Part shown: in pieces, positions 43,165-52,164 of the stretch
Layout of the letters: every line of letters begins with the position of its first letter
How positions within the stretch are numbered: the first letter of the stretch is position 1
Assembly (NCBI RefSeq): GCF_003626575.1
Contig: NZ_RBDY01000004.1
Location: 1 to 64,000, forward strand
From: Streptomyces radicis
GTDB taxonomy: Bacteria > Actinomycetota > Actinomycetes > Streptomycetales > Streptomycetaceae
Direction of reading: 5' to 3'
DNA: 64,000 nucleotides
The notes under the pieces: generated by a model
Databases searched by the model: none
The model's input: only the letters and a program-made list of their open reading frames with translations
Told to the model about the DNA's origin: nothing
Program-made: the position numbers and the translations under genes

Positions 43165-44079
43165 GTGGTGCGGCGGCGACCCACCGGGAGGCATGGCGAA
43201 CGGGCGGAGCAGCGGGAGGCGCCCCTGCGGGTGGCGAGTCGCCTGCACGCCTTCAACCGGTACGAGTTGAAGTATTTGGTACCCGCGCGGGAGGCGGCCG
43301 GGATCCGCGACGAGCTGGCCGGGCGGATGGACCGGGACCTCAACAGCCCGCCCGGCGGCTACGGGGTGTGGAGCCTGTACTACGACACGCCTCGGCTGCG
43401 GTTCTACTGGGAGAAGATCGAAGGGCTGAAGTTCCGCCGCAAGCTGCGCATCCGCCACTACGGGGACCTGGCCGCGGTGACCGACGACTCGGTGGTCTGC
43501 GTCGAGGTGAAGCAGCGGGTCAACAGGGTCACCCAGAAGCGGCGCATCGCGCTGCCCTATCGCACGGCGCTGCGGCTGTGCGACGACCGGGAGCTGATCG
43601 AGCACGCCCCCGAGGAGCGGGCGTTCGTCCACGAGGTCCTGGACCTGATCGTCCGGCTGAACCTCCGGCCCACCGCGATCACCGGCTACCAGCGCGAGGC
43701 GCTGATCGGCCGCGACCAGGACACCGGCCTGCGGGTCACGTTGGACCGCAGGGTCCGCGGCCGGGACCGCGACTTCCACTTCGGGACCGGGGGCGCGGAG
43801 AACAGGTTCATCATCCCGCCGCACCTGGCGGTGATGGAGGTCAAGGTCAACGAGCGCACGCCGTACTGGATCACCGATCTGGCGGCCCGGCGCAACCTCG
43901 CCCTCGTCCGCGTCTCGAAGTACGTCCAGAGCATCGAGACCTTCGGCCGCGCCCCGCGGTCGGTCTTCCATGTCTCGGGTGAGGAAGGGCCCTCCCCCAC
44001 CCGGATTCCCACCCAGACCCAGACCCCCACCCACCCGTCCCCGTCCGGCGGGGCCCACACGGAGGCGCGAGCCCGGTGA
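43165..44079 (+). CDS. VTC-domain (polyphosphate polymerase-like) protein
   Basis: A 304-residue tunnel-fold enzyme of the VTC/polyphosphate polymerase group. It has basic and acidic tunnel motifs (FNRYELKYLVP, SLYYDTPRLRFYWEKIEGLK, FRRKLRIRHYG, VCVEVKQRVNRVTQKRR, ITGYQREALIG, VMEVKVNERTPYWI). Eukaryotic VTC4 makes polyphosphate from ATP. GTG 43165 is chosen because AGGAGG precedes it by seven bases; the longer frame from 43090 overlaps this site. The C-terminus is Thr/Pro-rich. It overlaps the DUF4956 gene by four bases (GTGA), forming an operon with it and a CotH-type gene. Confidence 0.85.
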   Translation: MVRRRPTGRHGERAEQREAPLRVASRLHAFNRYELKYLVPAREAAGIRDELAGRMDRDLNSPPGGYGVWSLYYDTPRLRFYWEKIEGLKFRRKLRIRHYGDLAAVTDDSVVCVEVKQRVNRVTQKRRIALPYRTALRLCDDRELIEHAPEERAFVHEVLDLIVRLNLRPTAITGYQREALIGRDQDTGLRVTLDRRVRGRDRDFHFGTGGAENRFIIPPHLAVMEVKVNERTPYWITDLAARRNLALVRVSKYVQSIETFGRAPRSVFHVSGEEGPSPTRIPTQTQTPTHPSPSGGAHTEARAR

Positions 44080-44753
44080 ACTTCGACATCCAGGAACTCA
44101 GCGGGACCTTCAGCATCATGGACATCGTCCTGGCGATGGGGCTGTCCTTCGTCCTGAGCACGGTGATCGGGTACGTGTACCGCGGCACGCACCGCAACAT
44201 CTCCTACAGCCAGTCCTATGTGCAGACGCTGGTCATCATCGGCATGGTCATCGCGTTGATCATGCTGGTCGTGGGCTCCAACCTCGCCCGGGCGTTCTCC
44301 CTGGTGGGCGCGTTGTCGGTGATCCGCTTCCGGAACGCGATCAAGGAGACGCGGGACGTCGGGTTCGTCTTCCTGACCATGGGCATAGGGATGGCCTGCG
44401 GTGCCAGGTTCTACACGCTCGCGGCCGTGGCCGCCCTCGCCATCTGCCTGATCGTCGTGGTGATGCATCGGTTCAACTGGTTCCACCTCGATGTGCAGCG
44501 CCAGGTCGTCAAGGTGCAGGTGCCCACGGGCGAGGACCACACCCCGGCCATCCGCGACGTGCTGATCCGCTACACCACGGAGTTCGAGCTGGTCAGCACC
44601 GAGAGCATCCGCGGCGGGGCGCTGACGGAGGTCTTCTACACGGTGCGGCTGAAGAAGGGCGCCGAGCCGGGGGAGTTGGTCGCGGCCCTCCAGGAACGCA
44701 CGTTCGGGCAGCGGGTGACCGTGCTGACCGGCTACGACCAGACCGACCTGTGA
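44076..44753 (+). CDS. DUF4956 membrane protein
   Basis: A 225-residue protein with four predicted transmembrane helices (about 12-35, 50-70, 75-95, 108-128) and a soluble C-terminal domain. It has the family block GSNLARAFSLVGALSVIRFR, then NAIKETRDVGFVF. Function is unknown, but it is nearly always encoded between VTC and CotH genes. It overlaps the VTC gene (GTGA) and the next gene (TGATG), so all three are translationally coupled. It may be the membrane partner of the polymerase. Confidence 0.87.
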   Translation: MNFDIQELSGTFSIMDIVLAMGLSFVLSTVIGYVYRGTHRNISYSQSYVQTLVIIGMVIALIMLVVGSNLARAFSLVGALSVIRFRNAIKETRDVGFVFLTMGIGMACGARFYTLAAVAALAICLIVVVMHRFNWFHLDVQRQVVKVQVPTGEDHTPAIRDVLIRYTTEFELVSTESIRGGALTEVFYTVRLKKGAEPGELVAALQERTFGQRVTVLTGYDQTDL

Positions 44754-46402
44754 TGCGCGCGCCCTCGGCGCCAGGGGCGCGGCGCGGGCGCCGCCCGTGG
44801 CACCGTCTGCGGGACCGCGTGCCGGTGCGGCTGCGCCAGCACTGGAGGCCCGCCGCGGCGTTCGCCGTGGGTCTGACGGTCCTGGTCGTGGTGTTCGGCG
44901 ACGCCCGCGTCGCCCCGTTCGTCACCAGCGCGTCGCAGGCCGAGACGGACCCGATCACCCAGGAGATCCAGGGGACGGTGGACCTGTACGACGCCTCCGT
45001 GACGCACTCGGTCGAGCTCGACTACACCCAGGACGACTTCGATCGGATGATGGCGGAGTTCCGCGACGAGGGCACCAAGGACTACATCAGGGCCGATCTC
45101 GTCATCGACGGAACGGTCGTGGAGGACGTCGGCATCCGTCTGAAGGGCAACTCCACGTTGATGAGCCTCCGTTCCACCGGCTCCGGCGTGGGACCCGGTG
45201 GCCAGGAGGGGGAACGGCCGGAGGGTGGCGGCGGGATGACGGCCTACGGCCTGTCGGAGGACAGGCCGGAGGAGCTGCCGTGGCTGATCAAGATCGACGA
45301 GTATGTCGAGGGCCGCACCTACCAGGGGCATCGGGAGATCGCCCTGCGTCCGGGGAGCGACGAGGAGGTTCCGCTCAACGAGGCGCTGTCGTTGGCCCTG
45401 ACCGAGAGCAGCGGCCAGGCGGCCGAGCCGTACGGCTTCGCCTCCGTGACGGTCAACGACCGGCCCACGGTGACCCGGTTGATGGTGGAGAACCCCAGCA
45501 CCGACTACGCCACCACGACCCTCGGCGGCAACGGCGTGCTGTACCGGGCGCGGGCCGAGGGGAGCTTCGCGTATGTCGGGGACGACCCCACCGACTACGA
45601 GGACTCCTTCGAGCAGCTGAACAAGGAGGGCAGCCAGGACCTCGGCCCGTTGATCCGCCTCATCAGGTGGGTCGACGAGGCCAGCGACGAGGAGTTCGCC
45701 GCCGAGCTCGGCGACCATGTCGACATCGCGTCGCTGGCGGCCTATGTGGCCACGCAGAACCTCCTGCTCAACTTCGACGACATGGCGGGCCCGGGAAAGA
45801 ACTATCTGCTCTGGTACGACCTGGACACGCGGAAGTTCAGCGTGCTGGGCTGGGACTACAACCTCGCCTTCTCGGGCGCGGCCGACACCGGCCCCGACGA
45901 CGAGGTCGGCATGGGTGACCCGGGTGACCTGGGTGTCCCGGGCGGCGGGGGCGGCGGCGGGGGCGGGCGGCCCGGCGACGAGATACCCGAGGGTGCGCTG
46001 CCCGAGGGAGGGATGCCCGAGGGGGCGATGCCCGGGGGCGAGCCGCCGGGGGACATGCCCGAGGGCTTCCCCGAAGAGATGCCCGAGGGCTTCCTCGGGA
46101 GCGGGCCGCCCGATGGGCTCGAGGAGGGCCGCGTGATGGGGCATGTCCTCAAGGAGCGGTTCCTGGCGGAGGATTCCTTCACCGACGACTACCACGCCGC
46201 CTACGCGGAGCTGTACGAGCGGTTCTACGGCTCGGGCCAGGCCATCGACGCCCTGGCGGAGATCACCGAGCAGGTCACGCGGGCGAGCGTCGACGCCTCG
46301 GACGTCGACGCGGCGGCCATCGACGCGGCGGCCGAGGAGCTGCGCGCCACCCTCACCGAGCGGGCCGAGGCCCTGGCGAACGACGAGGTGGTGACCGGCT
46401 GA
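44753..46402 (+). CDS. CotH kinase-family membrane-anchored protein
   Basis: A 549-residue protein with an N-terminal transmembrane helix (about 35-55) and a large extracytoplasmic CotH domain. Conserved CotH blocks are present: VGIRLKGNSTLMSL, LPWLIKIDEYVEGRTYQGHR, a nucleotide-binding-like NFDDMAGPGKNYLLWYD and LGWDYNLAFS. CotH kinases phosphorylate Ser/Thr of surface proteins in spore formers. A repetitive segment (about 405-455) contains repeated MPEG/LPEG units, unusual in CotH. It is translationally coupled to DUF4956. A role at the cell surface is likely but the substrate is unknown. Confidence 0.83.
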   Translation: MRAPSAPGARRGRRPWHRLRDRVPVRLRQHWRPAAAFAVGLTVLVVVFGDARVAPFVTSASQAETDPITQEIQGTVDLYDASVTHSVELDYTQDDFDRMMAEFRDEGTKDYIRADLVIDGTVVEDVGIRLKGNSTLMSLRSTGSGVGPGGQEGERPEGGGGMTAYGLSEDRPEELPWLIKIDEYVEGRTYQGHREIALRPGSDEEVPLNEALSLALTESSGQAAEPYGFASVTVNDRPTVTRLMVENPSTDYATTTLGGNGVLYRARAEGSFAYVGDDPTDYEDSFEQLNKEGSQDLGPLIRLIRWVDEASDEEFAAELGDHVDIASLAAYVATQNLLLNFDDMAGPGKNYLLWYDLDTRKFSVLGWDYNLAFSGAADTGPDDEVGMGDPGDLGVPGGGGGGGGGRPGDEIPEGALPEGGMPEGAMPGGEPPGDMPEGFPEEMPEGFLGSGPPDGLEEGRVMGHVLKERFLAEDSFTDDYHAAYAELYERFYGSGQAIDALAEITEQVTRASVDASDVDAAAIDAAAEELRATLTERAEALANDEVVTG

Positions 46403-46450
46403 GACACCCCTTCCCCCTCGCCCCCACAGCAGAACGGACATCTCGGCGCC

Positions 46451-47194
46451 ATGGCTGACCCACCGCTCCCGCCCGCTCCCCCGCACATCCTCGTCGTCGA
46501 GGACGACCCCGACATCCACTCCCTGCTGGTCACCGCCCTGCGCGCGGCCGGGTACGCGGTCAGTGGCGCCCGCACGGGCGGCGAGGCGCTCGCCGAGGTC
46601 GGCGGCCCTGGGCCCGACCTGGTGGTCCTCGACGTGATGCTGCCCGACATCTCGGGGTTCGACGTGACCCGCCGGATGCGTGCGGCGGGCGTCTACACCC
46701 CCGTCCTCTTCCTGACGGCCCTCGGGGACCTCGCCGATCGCATCACGGGGCTGAGCTCGGGCGGCGACGACTACGTTCCCAAGCCGTTCCACGTCGAGGA
46801 AGTGCTGCTGCGCGTCCGCGCGATCCTCAGGAGGGCGGGCGTCGCCGCCAGGGAGGGCGCGGCGGATGAGGGCGTGCTGCGCTTCGCCGATCTCGAGGTG
46901 GACCTGCTGGCCCACGACGTGAGCCGCGCCGGGCGGCCGCTGCGGCTGTCGCCCACCGAGCTGCGCCTGCTCGTCTGCCTGCTGTCCCGCCCCTGCCGGG
47001 TGCTCGGCAAGGCCGAGATCCTTCAGGAGGTGTGGCGTTACGACTTCGCGGGTGACACCCGGATCGTGGACACGTTCATCAAGTATCTGCGCAAGAAGGT
47101 GGACGCGCGTCCCCCGCCGTTGATCCACACCGTTCGCGGGGTCGGGTACTGCCTGCGCCTGCCACGCGGGGACGCGGGCGCGGGGCAGGCGTGA
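46451..47194 (+). CDS. OmpR-family response regulator
   Basis: A 247-residue regulator. The receiver spans about 12-125 with acidic pair EDD, phospho-acceptor in VVLDVMLPD, the Thr in LFLTALGD and Lys in VPKPFH. The C-terminal winged helix (RLSPTELRLLVCLLSRPCRV ... TFIKYLRKKVD) binds DNA. It lies 48 bp after the CotH gene and may be part of the same transcript. The kinase gene converges on it. The likely target is the VTC-DUF4956-CotH operon, from position only. Confidence 0.92.
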   Translation: MADPPLPPAPPHILVVEDDPDIHSLLVTALRAAGYAVSGARTGGEALAEVGGPGPDLVVLDVMLPDISGFDVTRRMRAAGVYTPVLFLTALGDLADRITGLSSGGDDYVPKPFHVEEVLLRVRAILRRAGVAAREGAADEGVLRFADLEVDLLAHDVSRAGRPLRLSPTELRLLVCLLSRPCRVLGKAEILQEVWRYDFAGDTRIVDTFIKYLRKKVDARPPPLIHTVRGVGYCLRLPRGDAGAGQA

Positions 47195-47207
47195 GCCCGG
47201 GGCGTGC

Positions 47208-48758
47208 TCAGCCGACGGGGTCGTCGTCGCACGGGCGCAGCGGCACGACCAGCCGGAACGTACTGCCCGCGCGCGGCGCGGTGTCGAGCTCGAGGCGGCC
47301 GCCGTGTCCCTCGGCGATGGCGGCGGCGATGGCCAGTCCGAGGCCGCTTCCGCCGTGGGCGCGGGAACGGGACGGGTCGACGCGGTAGAAGCGCTCGAAG
47401 ACGTGCTCGGCGTGCCGGGCCGGGATCCCGGGGCCCTCGTCGGCCACCTCGACGACGCCGACGGGGGTCCCGGCCTCGAGGGGCGGCGACGAGCTGACGC
47501 GCCCGGGGCGTTCGGTCCCTCCCGTGGCGGGGCCGACCGTGGCGGTGCCCACCCGCACATGGACCGGGGTGCCGTCGGGGGTGTGCGTGCGCGCGTTGGA
47601 CAACAGGTTCTCGAGGACCTGCCGCAGCCGGTGCGGGTCGCCCAGGGTCCCGACGAGCTCGAGATCGTCCGCGTCGGCGCGGTCGCGCAGGGGGCCGAGG
47701 TCCACCGGGTGGGACGAGCCGTCCACGGCGGCGGCGCTCACCGCGTCGGCCGCCAGCGACAGCAGGTCCACGGGGGCCTTCCGGTAGGAGGGCTCCCTGT
47801 CGAGCCGGGCGAGCAGGTGGAGGTCGTCGACGAGCAGGCTCATGCGTTGGGCGTTCTGGAGGATGAGCCGGTCGGCCTCGGCGATCTCGTCGGGCGACCG
47901 CCGGTCCCCGCGCCGCGCGAGCTCGGCGTAGCCCTGGATCGTGGTGAGGGGCGTGCGCAGCTCGTGCCCGGCGTCGGCGACGAACCGGCGCAGTCGTTCC
48001 TCGGACGCCTCGCGCTCCGCCAGGGCGGTGCGCAGGCGGTCGAGCATGGAGTCGAGGACGTGGCCGAGGCGCCCGACCTCGGTGCGCGGGTCGGTGTCGG
48101 GCAGCCGCAGGTCGAGGTTCCCCGCGGCGATCCGCGCGGCGACGCGTTCGGTCCGCGTCAACGGCAGCAGCCCCAGGCGCACCACCCAGCGGCCGAGCGC
48201 GAGCAGGGCCGCGACGGTGGCGACGAGCAGCGCCGCGCCCAGCCACAGGAACGCGGAGGTCGCGTCCTCGACGGTGTCGAGCGGCAGCGCCACGACGGCC
48301 CGCAGGCCGTCGGGTCCCGAGTCCAGCAGGACCCGCCAGTCGGTGTCGCCGCCGACCGCGGCCACGGTCTCCGGGTGCCCCTCCCGCAGCCCCAGGTCGT
48401 CCGCCGAGTCAGGCAGCCGGGGCCCCGGCCGGTCGTCGGCGGCCAGGGCCCGGGGCAGCAGGCGGCCCGACGCGTCGTAGAAGTGAACCTGGAAGTCGGA
48501 GGGCAGTGCGTTCGGCAGCCCCTCGTCGGAAACGGGCAGCGCGCCGTCGCGCGCGTCGAGGAAGGCGGGAGAGGGCGGCACGAACCCGGTCAGCTGCCGG
48601 TCGGTCCGATCGAGCAGCCAGGAGCGCAGGACCGCGTACCCGATGAGCTGGGAGGCCAGCACCGCCGCGGTGGCCAGCACGGTGACGCCGAGGACGAGCC
48701 GCCCGCGCAGCGACATGGGCGCCGCGCGCCACAGCCTGGTCACGAGCGTGTCGTTCAT
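47208..48758 (-). CDS. sensor histidine kinase
   Basis: A 516-residue HisKA/HATPase kinase. TM1 is at about 17-37 and TM2 at about 165-190, flanking a sensor domain of about 125 residues. A HAMP domain, phospho-acceptor His in VADAGHELRTPLTTIQGYAE, N box (LENLLSNARTH), G1 box (DEGPGIP) and G2 (GGSGLGLAIAAAI) follow. ATG 48758 has a GGAGGAG ribosome site. It is encoded convergently to the response regulator (13 bp apart), which is unusual because such pairs normally share an operon. Confidence 0.92.
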   Translation of the reverse strand: MNDTLVTRLWRAAPMSLRGRLVLGVTVLATAAVLASQLIGYAVLRSWLLDRTDRQLTGFVPPSPAFLDARDGALPVSDEGLPNALPSDFQVHFYDASGRLLPRALAADDRPGPRLPDSADDLGLREGHPETVAAVGGDTDWRVLLDSGPDGLRAVVALPLDTVEDATSAFLWLGAALLVATVAALLALGRWVVRLGLLPLTRTERVAARIAAGNLDLRLPDTDPRTEVGRLGHVLDSMLDRLRTALAEREASEERLRRFVADAGHELRTPLTTIQGYAELARRGDRRSPDEIAEADRLILQNAQRMSLLVDDLHLLARLDREPSYRKAPVDLLSLAADAVSAAAVDGSSHPVDLGPLRDRADADDLELVGTLGDPHRLRQVLENLLSNARTHTPDGTPVHVRVGTATVGPATGGTERPGRVSSSPPLEAGTPVGVVEVADEGPGIPARHAEHVFERFYRVDPSRSRAHGGSGLGLAIAAAIAEGHGGRLELDTAPRAGSTFRLVVPLRPCDDDPVG

Positions 48759-48857
48759 GGTGGGCTCCTCCGTTCCGCCGCCGGTCACGGTACAGAGCCT
48801 CGCCGTGCTCCGCGGGCGGCGGATGTGCCGTCCGTGCGAAGGGCGTGAACGCGACGC

Positions 48858-48888
48858 GGCGCCCCGGCACTTGGGGTGCCGGGGCGCC
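48858..48888. terminator. hairpin 3' of tRNA-fMet
   Basis: GGCGCCCCGGCAC (48858-48870) pairs perfectly with GTGCCGGGGCGCC (48876-48888), loop TTGGG. It lies just past the 3' end of the minus-strand tRNA gene, so it is a plausible terminator for it, and lies upstream of the kinase gene. Confidence 0.6.
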
Positions 48889-48897
48889 GTCGGGCAG

Positions 48898-48971
48898 TAG
48901 CGGGGACAGGATTTGAACCTGCGACCTCTGGGTTATGAGCCCAGCGAGCTACCGAGCTGCTCCACCCCGCG
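48898..48971 (-). tRNA. initiator tRNA-Met (CAT)
   Basis: The minus strand reads CGCGGGG (acceptor), the D arm AGCTCGGTAGCT, the anticodon arm CTGGG-CTCATAA-CCCAG, and the T arm GCAGG-TTCAAAT-CCTGT, followed by CCCCGC. Three consecutive G-C pairs in the anticodon stem and the unpaired first position (C1 opposite T) are the marks of an initiator tRNA. The gene does not encode CCA. No other tRNA gene was found in the window. Confidence 0.93.
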
Positions 48972-48985
48972 TCGTGGTTCCCACC

Positions 48986-50020
48986 CTACGCCATCGGCGC
49001 CGATGGTACGAACCACGTTTCGCCGTGCAGCGCTTCCAGGAGCATCGGCAGCGACCGGCGCAACTCCGCCTCCCAGTACGCCGGGGCGTGCGTGCCCGCG
49101 TAGAAGTGGGTCGTCACGTCCGCGCCCACGGCGCGCAGCCGCTCGGCCAGCAGGCGGGACTCCTCGCCCATGAGCGTCTCCGTGGGCGACAGGACGTCGT
49201 CGGGGAACGGGTTCTCCGGGTCCTCGAGCCCCGGGACCTCCTCGTCCGGCGGCGTGCCAGGCGGGTCGAGGGCGCCGAGCCTGCCGTCGCCGGACGCCAG
49301 GTAGACGGGAACGCCCCGCAGCCGGTGGGCGAGGTGGTACGGGTCGTGGGCCGCCCACACGCGCCGCTGCTCCACCGGGTCGCCCCACAGCGCCAGCGGG
49401 TCGAGGCCCAGGTAGCGCATCGCCGCCGCCACGGCGTGCGGGTGCCGCAGCGGGTGGACGAAGCCGCTGTAGCTGGCCACCGCGCGGAACATCCCGGGGT
49501 TCCGCGCCGCGTACGACACCGCGCCGAAGCCGCCCTGCGAGAGCCCGGCCGCGACCCGCCGCTCCCCGGCGCCGTAGTCGCGTTCGAGCAGCGGCATGAC
49601 CTCGGCCAGGTGATACGTGGCGACGGCGGGCGGGCCGCCCGCGCCGCCGTTCCACCAGTCGGTGAAGAAGCCGAACAACGGCATGTCCGGCATGACCACC
49701 AGGGTGTCGCGCAGCTCGGGCAGGTCCTGGATCCCGAAGTCGACGGTCCAGGTCAGATGGTCGCCGTCGCCGCCCGGCAGCAGATACAGCACGGGCCATG
49801 CGTCGTCCGCGCCCCGCTCGTCCCACCCGTCGGGGGTGAGCAGCCGGACCCGGCCCTCGCCGCCCGACGCCGGTGAGGAGATCGTCAGATCGGTGATCCG
49901 CTCGCCGGTCTCCCGTTCCTCGACGACCCGCGCGCCTTCGGCCCCCCGCGCCGGTGCGGTGGGCGCCGCCGCCAGCAGGACCGACGCGCCCACCAGGAGC
50001 CACCTCATCGCCATGAACAC
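48986..50020 (-). CDS. secreted esterase (antigen 85/esterase D-like)
   Basis: A roughly 344-residue alpha/beta hydrolase of the antigen 85/EstD group. The signal peptide is at about 1-25 (RWLLVGASVLLAAAPTAPAR). The mature part has LYLLPGGDGDHLTW, the nucleophile elbow VAAGLSQGGFGAV (Ser) and a C-terminal His in FYAGTHAPAYW. GTG 50020 follows AAGGTG; ATG 50014 is also possible. It ends directly next to the tRNA 5' end. The substrate is unknown; members act on acyl esters. Confidence 0.8.
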   Translation of the reverse strand: MFMAMRWLLVGASVLLAAAPTAPARGAEGARVVEERETGERITDLTISSPASGGEGRVRLLTPDGWDERGADDAWPVLYLLPGGDGDHLTWTVDFGIQDLPELRDTLVVMPDMPLFGFFTDWWNGGAGGPPAVATYHLAEVMPLLERDYGAGERRVAAGLSQGGFGAVSYAARNPGMFRAVASYSGFVHPLRHPHAVAAAMRYLGLDPLALWGDPVEQRRVWAAHDPYHLAHRLRGVPVYLASGDGRLGALDPPGTPPDEEVPGLEDPENPFPDDVLSPTETLMGEESRLLAERLRAVGADVTTHFYAGTHAPAYWEAELRRSLPMLLEALHGETWFVPSAPMA

Positions 50021-50537
50021 CGCGTCACCTTCCCTCCCGCGGCCCCGAACGCGCCCGCCGCGCGCCCGTCCCGCGGCTGGCCAGTCAACCAACGCCACCG
50101 GCAACGCCACATCCGCCCAAGGGAGTCCGGCCCTGCTCCCACGGGAGCAGGCCGCCCGCGCAGCGGCCCTCGGCCGCGTCGATCGTCACCGGCGCGCCGC
50201 GAACCGGCCGGAACATCGGAAGGCTCAGCCGAACGTCTGCGTCCCGCGCTCGTCCGCGATCTCCGCTCGGGAGGTCAGGGGCGAGAGGGAGCGGCCCGCC
50301 TTCCATTTCGTCCGGTCGCGAAGAGAAACCGTCTCGGCCTGCTCGGTGGCCATCGCCATGTCCGCCAAGGCCCGGCGCGACTCCGCCTCCTCTGGTCCGC
50401 ATGGTGCACCAGAGCCGGGTACACCCCTGCCCGGAGGATTGGGCGGGTCTGAGACCGCCGCTCCCGAGGAGTCGGCGGTCTTGTCGTGCCGCGGACCTCA
50501 CCGCGGCGGGCCGGGTGACCCGCCGCGGCCACATCCG
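50021..50537. other. intergenic region with weak frames only
   Basis: Between the esterase start and the DUF1062 stop I find no convincing gene. A 44-codon minus frame (50225-50359, beginning MAMATEQAETVSLRDRTKWK) is open but has no ribosome site or recognised motif. The stretch might be a decayed gene. There are no strong hairpins. Confidence 0.4.
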
Positions 50538-51098
50538 TCAGTCGCCCCCGAGCACGGTGAAGGTGAATCCGGTGCTCGTCGGGCGGCGCAGCGGAATGCC
50601 GCACTTGATCCGGCGCAGCGCTTCGTTCCTGCTGAGGCCGAGCCCGTGCGCGATGAGCCGTTCGGGGCGCACCGGTACCGGATCGTCGAACGCGACCTCC
50701 ACCCGGACCGGCCATGGCCCGTCGAGCCACACCGCCGGGGTGTCCAGCCGCCAGGCCCCCGTCCAGTCCAGGGTGAAGCGGCCGCGCCGGGCGAGCAACG
50801 GGTCCAGCAGCCTGGACGCCACCAGCTCCGGATCGTTGACGTGATAGCCGTGGAGCTCGGCCGGGTCGAAGGACCTGACCGGCGCGCGCTCGTGCACGGT
50901 GAGCTTGCTCGTGCGATCGCAGGACACGCAGCGGACCAGCAGCCACACGTCAAGGAGCTTGCCGTTGGCGTTGACGCGGAACCTGCCCTTGCCCGTGGTG
51001 GCCGACTCCGACCGGCAGTCCACGCACCGCAACGACAGCAGAGGCAGCCTGGTCCGGCGGACGACCCAGGGCAGCACGATATGAGGTTGTGAAGACAT
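50538..51098 (-). CDS. DUF1062 domain protein
   Basis: A 186-residue cytosolic protein of unknown function. Two CxxC pairs (LRCVDCRSES and VRCVSCDRTSKLTVHER) suggest a zinc ribbon in the N-terminal half. The C-terminal half contains the conserved HGYHVNDPELVASRLLDPLL and GLGLSRNEALRRIKCGIPLR. It follows the family pattern well. The gene stands alone. Confidence 0.8.
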   Translation of the reverse strand: MSSQPHIVLPWVVRRTRLPLLSLRCVDCRSESATTGKGRFRVNANGKLLDVWLLVRCVSCDRTSKLTVHERAPVRSFDPAELHGYHVNDPELVASRLLDPLLARRGRFTLDWTGAWRLDTPAVWLDGPWPVRVEVAFDDPVPVRPERLIAHGLGLSRNEALRRIKCGIPLRRPTSTGFTFTVLGGD

Positions 51099-51346
51099 GA
51101 TCTCTCAAGACCTGACACGAGGCCGATTGCGCGCGACCTCAAACGCTGTACGACCGGGCGCGCAAGGGCAGCCCGGCGGCGCCGACGAGAGCGTCGGCCA
51201 CAGGTGAGCGGAACGTGTCAGATCTGAAGAGCGGGCGGGGTCACGCGGGTCTGTCCTCTGTCCTCACGGCGATGGGCCGCGGGCACTCTACGGGAACGCG
51301 AAGGGAGGGCTCCAACGGTTTTCCGCGTCCGTACGACGGCGGCCAT

Positions 51347-51402
51347 GCGGTGTCGTCCGCGCGGTGTCGTCCGTGCGGTGTCGTCCGTGCGGTGTCGTCC
51401 GT
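51347..51402. repeat. four tandem 14-bp repeats
   Basis: The unit GCGGTGTCGTCCGT occurs four times head to tail (51347-51360 with a final C, 51361-51374, 51375-51388, 51389-51402). A partial fifth (GCGACGGC) follows. The 14-bp unit is not a multiple of three and no conserved gene covers it. Confidence 0.85.
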
Positions 51403-51510
51403 GCGACGGCGCGGTCGAGACCCGGGCCGGAACGGGTGGTACGCCGCGCGCCCCGTGGCGGGTGAGACGCTTCGGGCGTGGGAGCACTCCCTCGCGAAAG
51501 GTGGCGGACG

Positions 51511-51804
51511 ATGGCGGGTTCATCCGGTGGCGGGGGCGGCCCCGTGGTGCGGATCGAGTACTGCACCCGGTGCCGGTGGCTGCCGCGGGCGGCGTGGCTG
51601 GCGCAGGAGTTGCTCGGGACGTTCGAGGCCGAGGTGGGCGAGGTCGCGCTGGTGCCGGGAACCGGTGGGGTGTTCCGGGTGAGCGTGGACGACGAGGTGG
51701 TCTGGGACCGCGAGGACCAGGGCTTTCCCGAGCCGACGGCGGTCAAGCGGCTCGTCCGCGACATGGTGGCGCCCGGCAGGAGCCTGGGTCACGCCGACCG
51801 CTGA
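51511..51804 (+). CDS. SelT/SelW/SelH-type (Rdx) thioredoxin-like protein
   Basis: A 97-residue protein with the Rdx fold. The CxxC redox motif lies at RIEYCTRCRWLPRAAWLAQE, where homologues often have Cys-x-x-Sec; this protein has Cys in both positions. ELLGTF and the ending WDREDQGFPEPTAVKRLVRD are family-typical. ATG 51511 is preferred to the upstream GTG 51478. It is probably a cytosolic redox protein; partners are unknown. Confidence 0.82.
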   Translation: MAGSSGGGGGPVVRIEYCTRCRWLPRAAWLAQELLGTFEAEVGEVALVPGTGGVFRVSVDDEVVWDREDQGFPEPTAVKRLVRDMVAPGRSLGHADR

Positions 51805-52164
51805 ACGGCGGGCGCGGGCGCGGCGTTCAGGCCATGCGGGGCGAGGAACGGGGCCCGGCGGCCGTTCATCGGCGTTCATCCGGCCGTGACATGCCGTTTC
51901 GGCGCTTCGGCCGCCGGGCGCGGCGGCCCGTTGAGCCCACGAGGCCCGCCGGAGCCACGCCGCGCCACTGGTCGGCCGCCCCACGGGGGCCGCCGCGTCA
52001 CGGCCCGCATGGCCGAATGCCCTCCTTGTCAATGCGCGTCACGGTGGGAGGATTTCGTGCAGCACTTGTCGTGGTCATGCCGTCTACGCGCGTGCACGTC
52101 ACATCTCCCGCACCTCACGGCCAGCTCATCCACCGGATCCATGAATCCCTTGGGAGGAAGCACA

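Noticed and set aside
43970..44752. N-terminal extension of the CotH protein from 43970
   Set aside because: This part is out of frame with the VTC and DUF4956 genes and Arg/Pro-rich; ATG 44753 is translationally coupled to the DUF4956 stop.
51347..51402. CRISPR array
   Set aside because: The 14-bp units are head to tail with no spacers and no cas genes are nearby.
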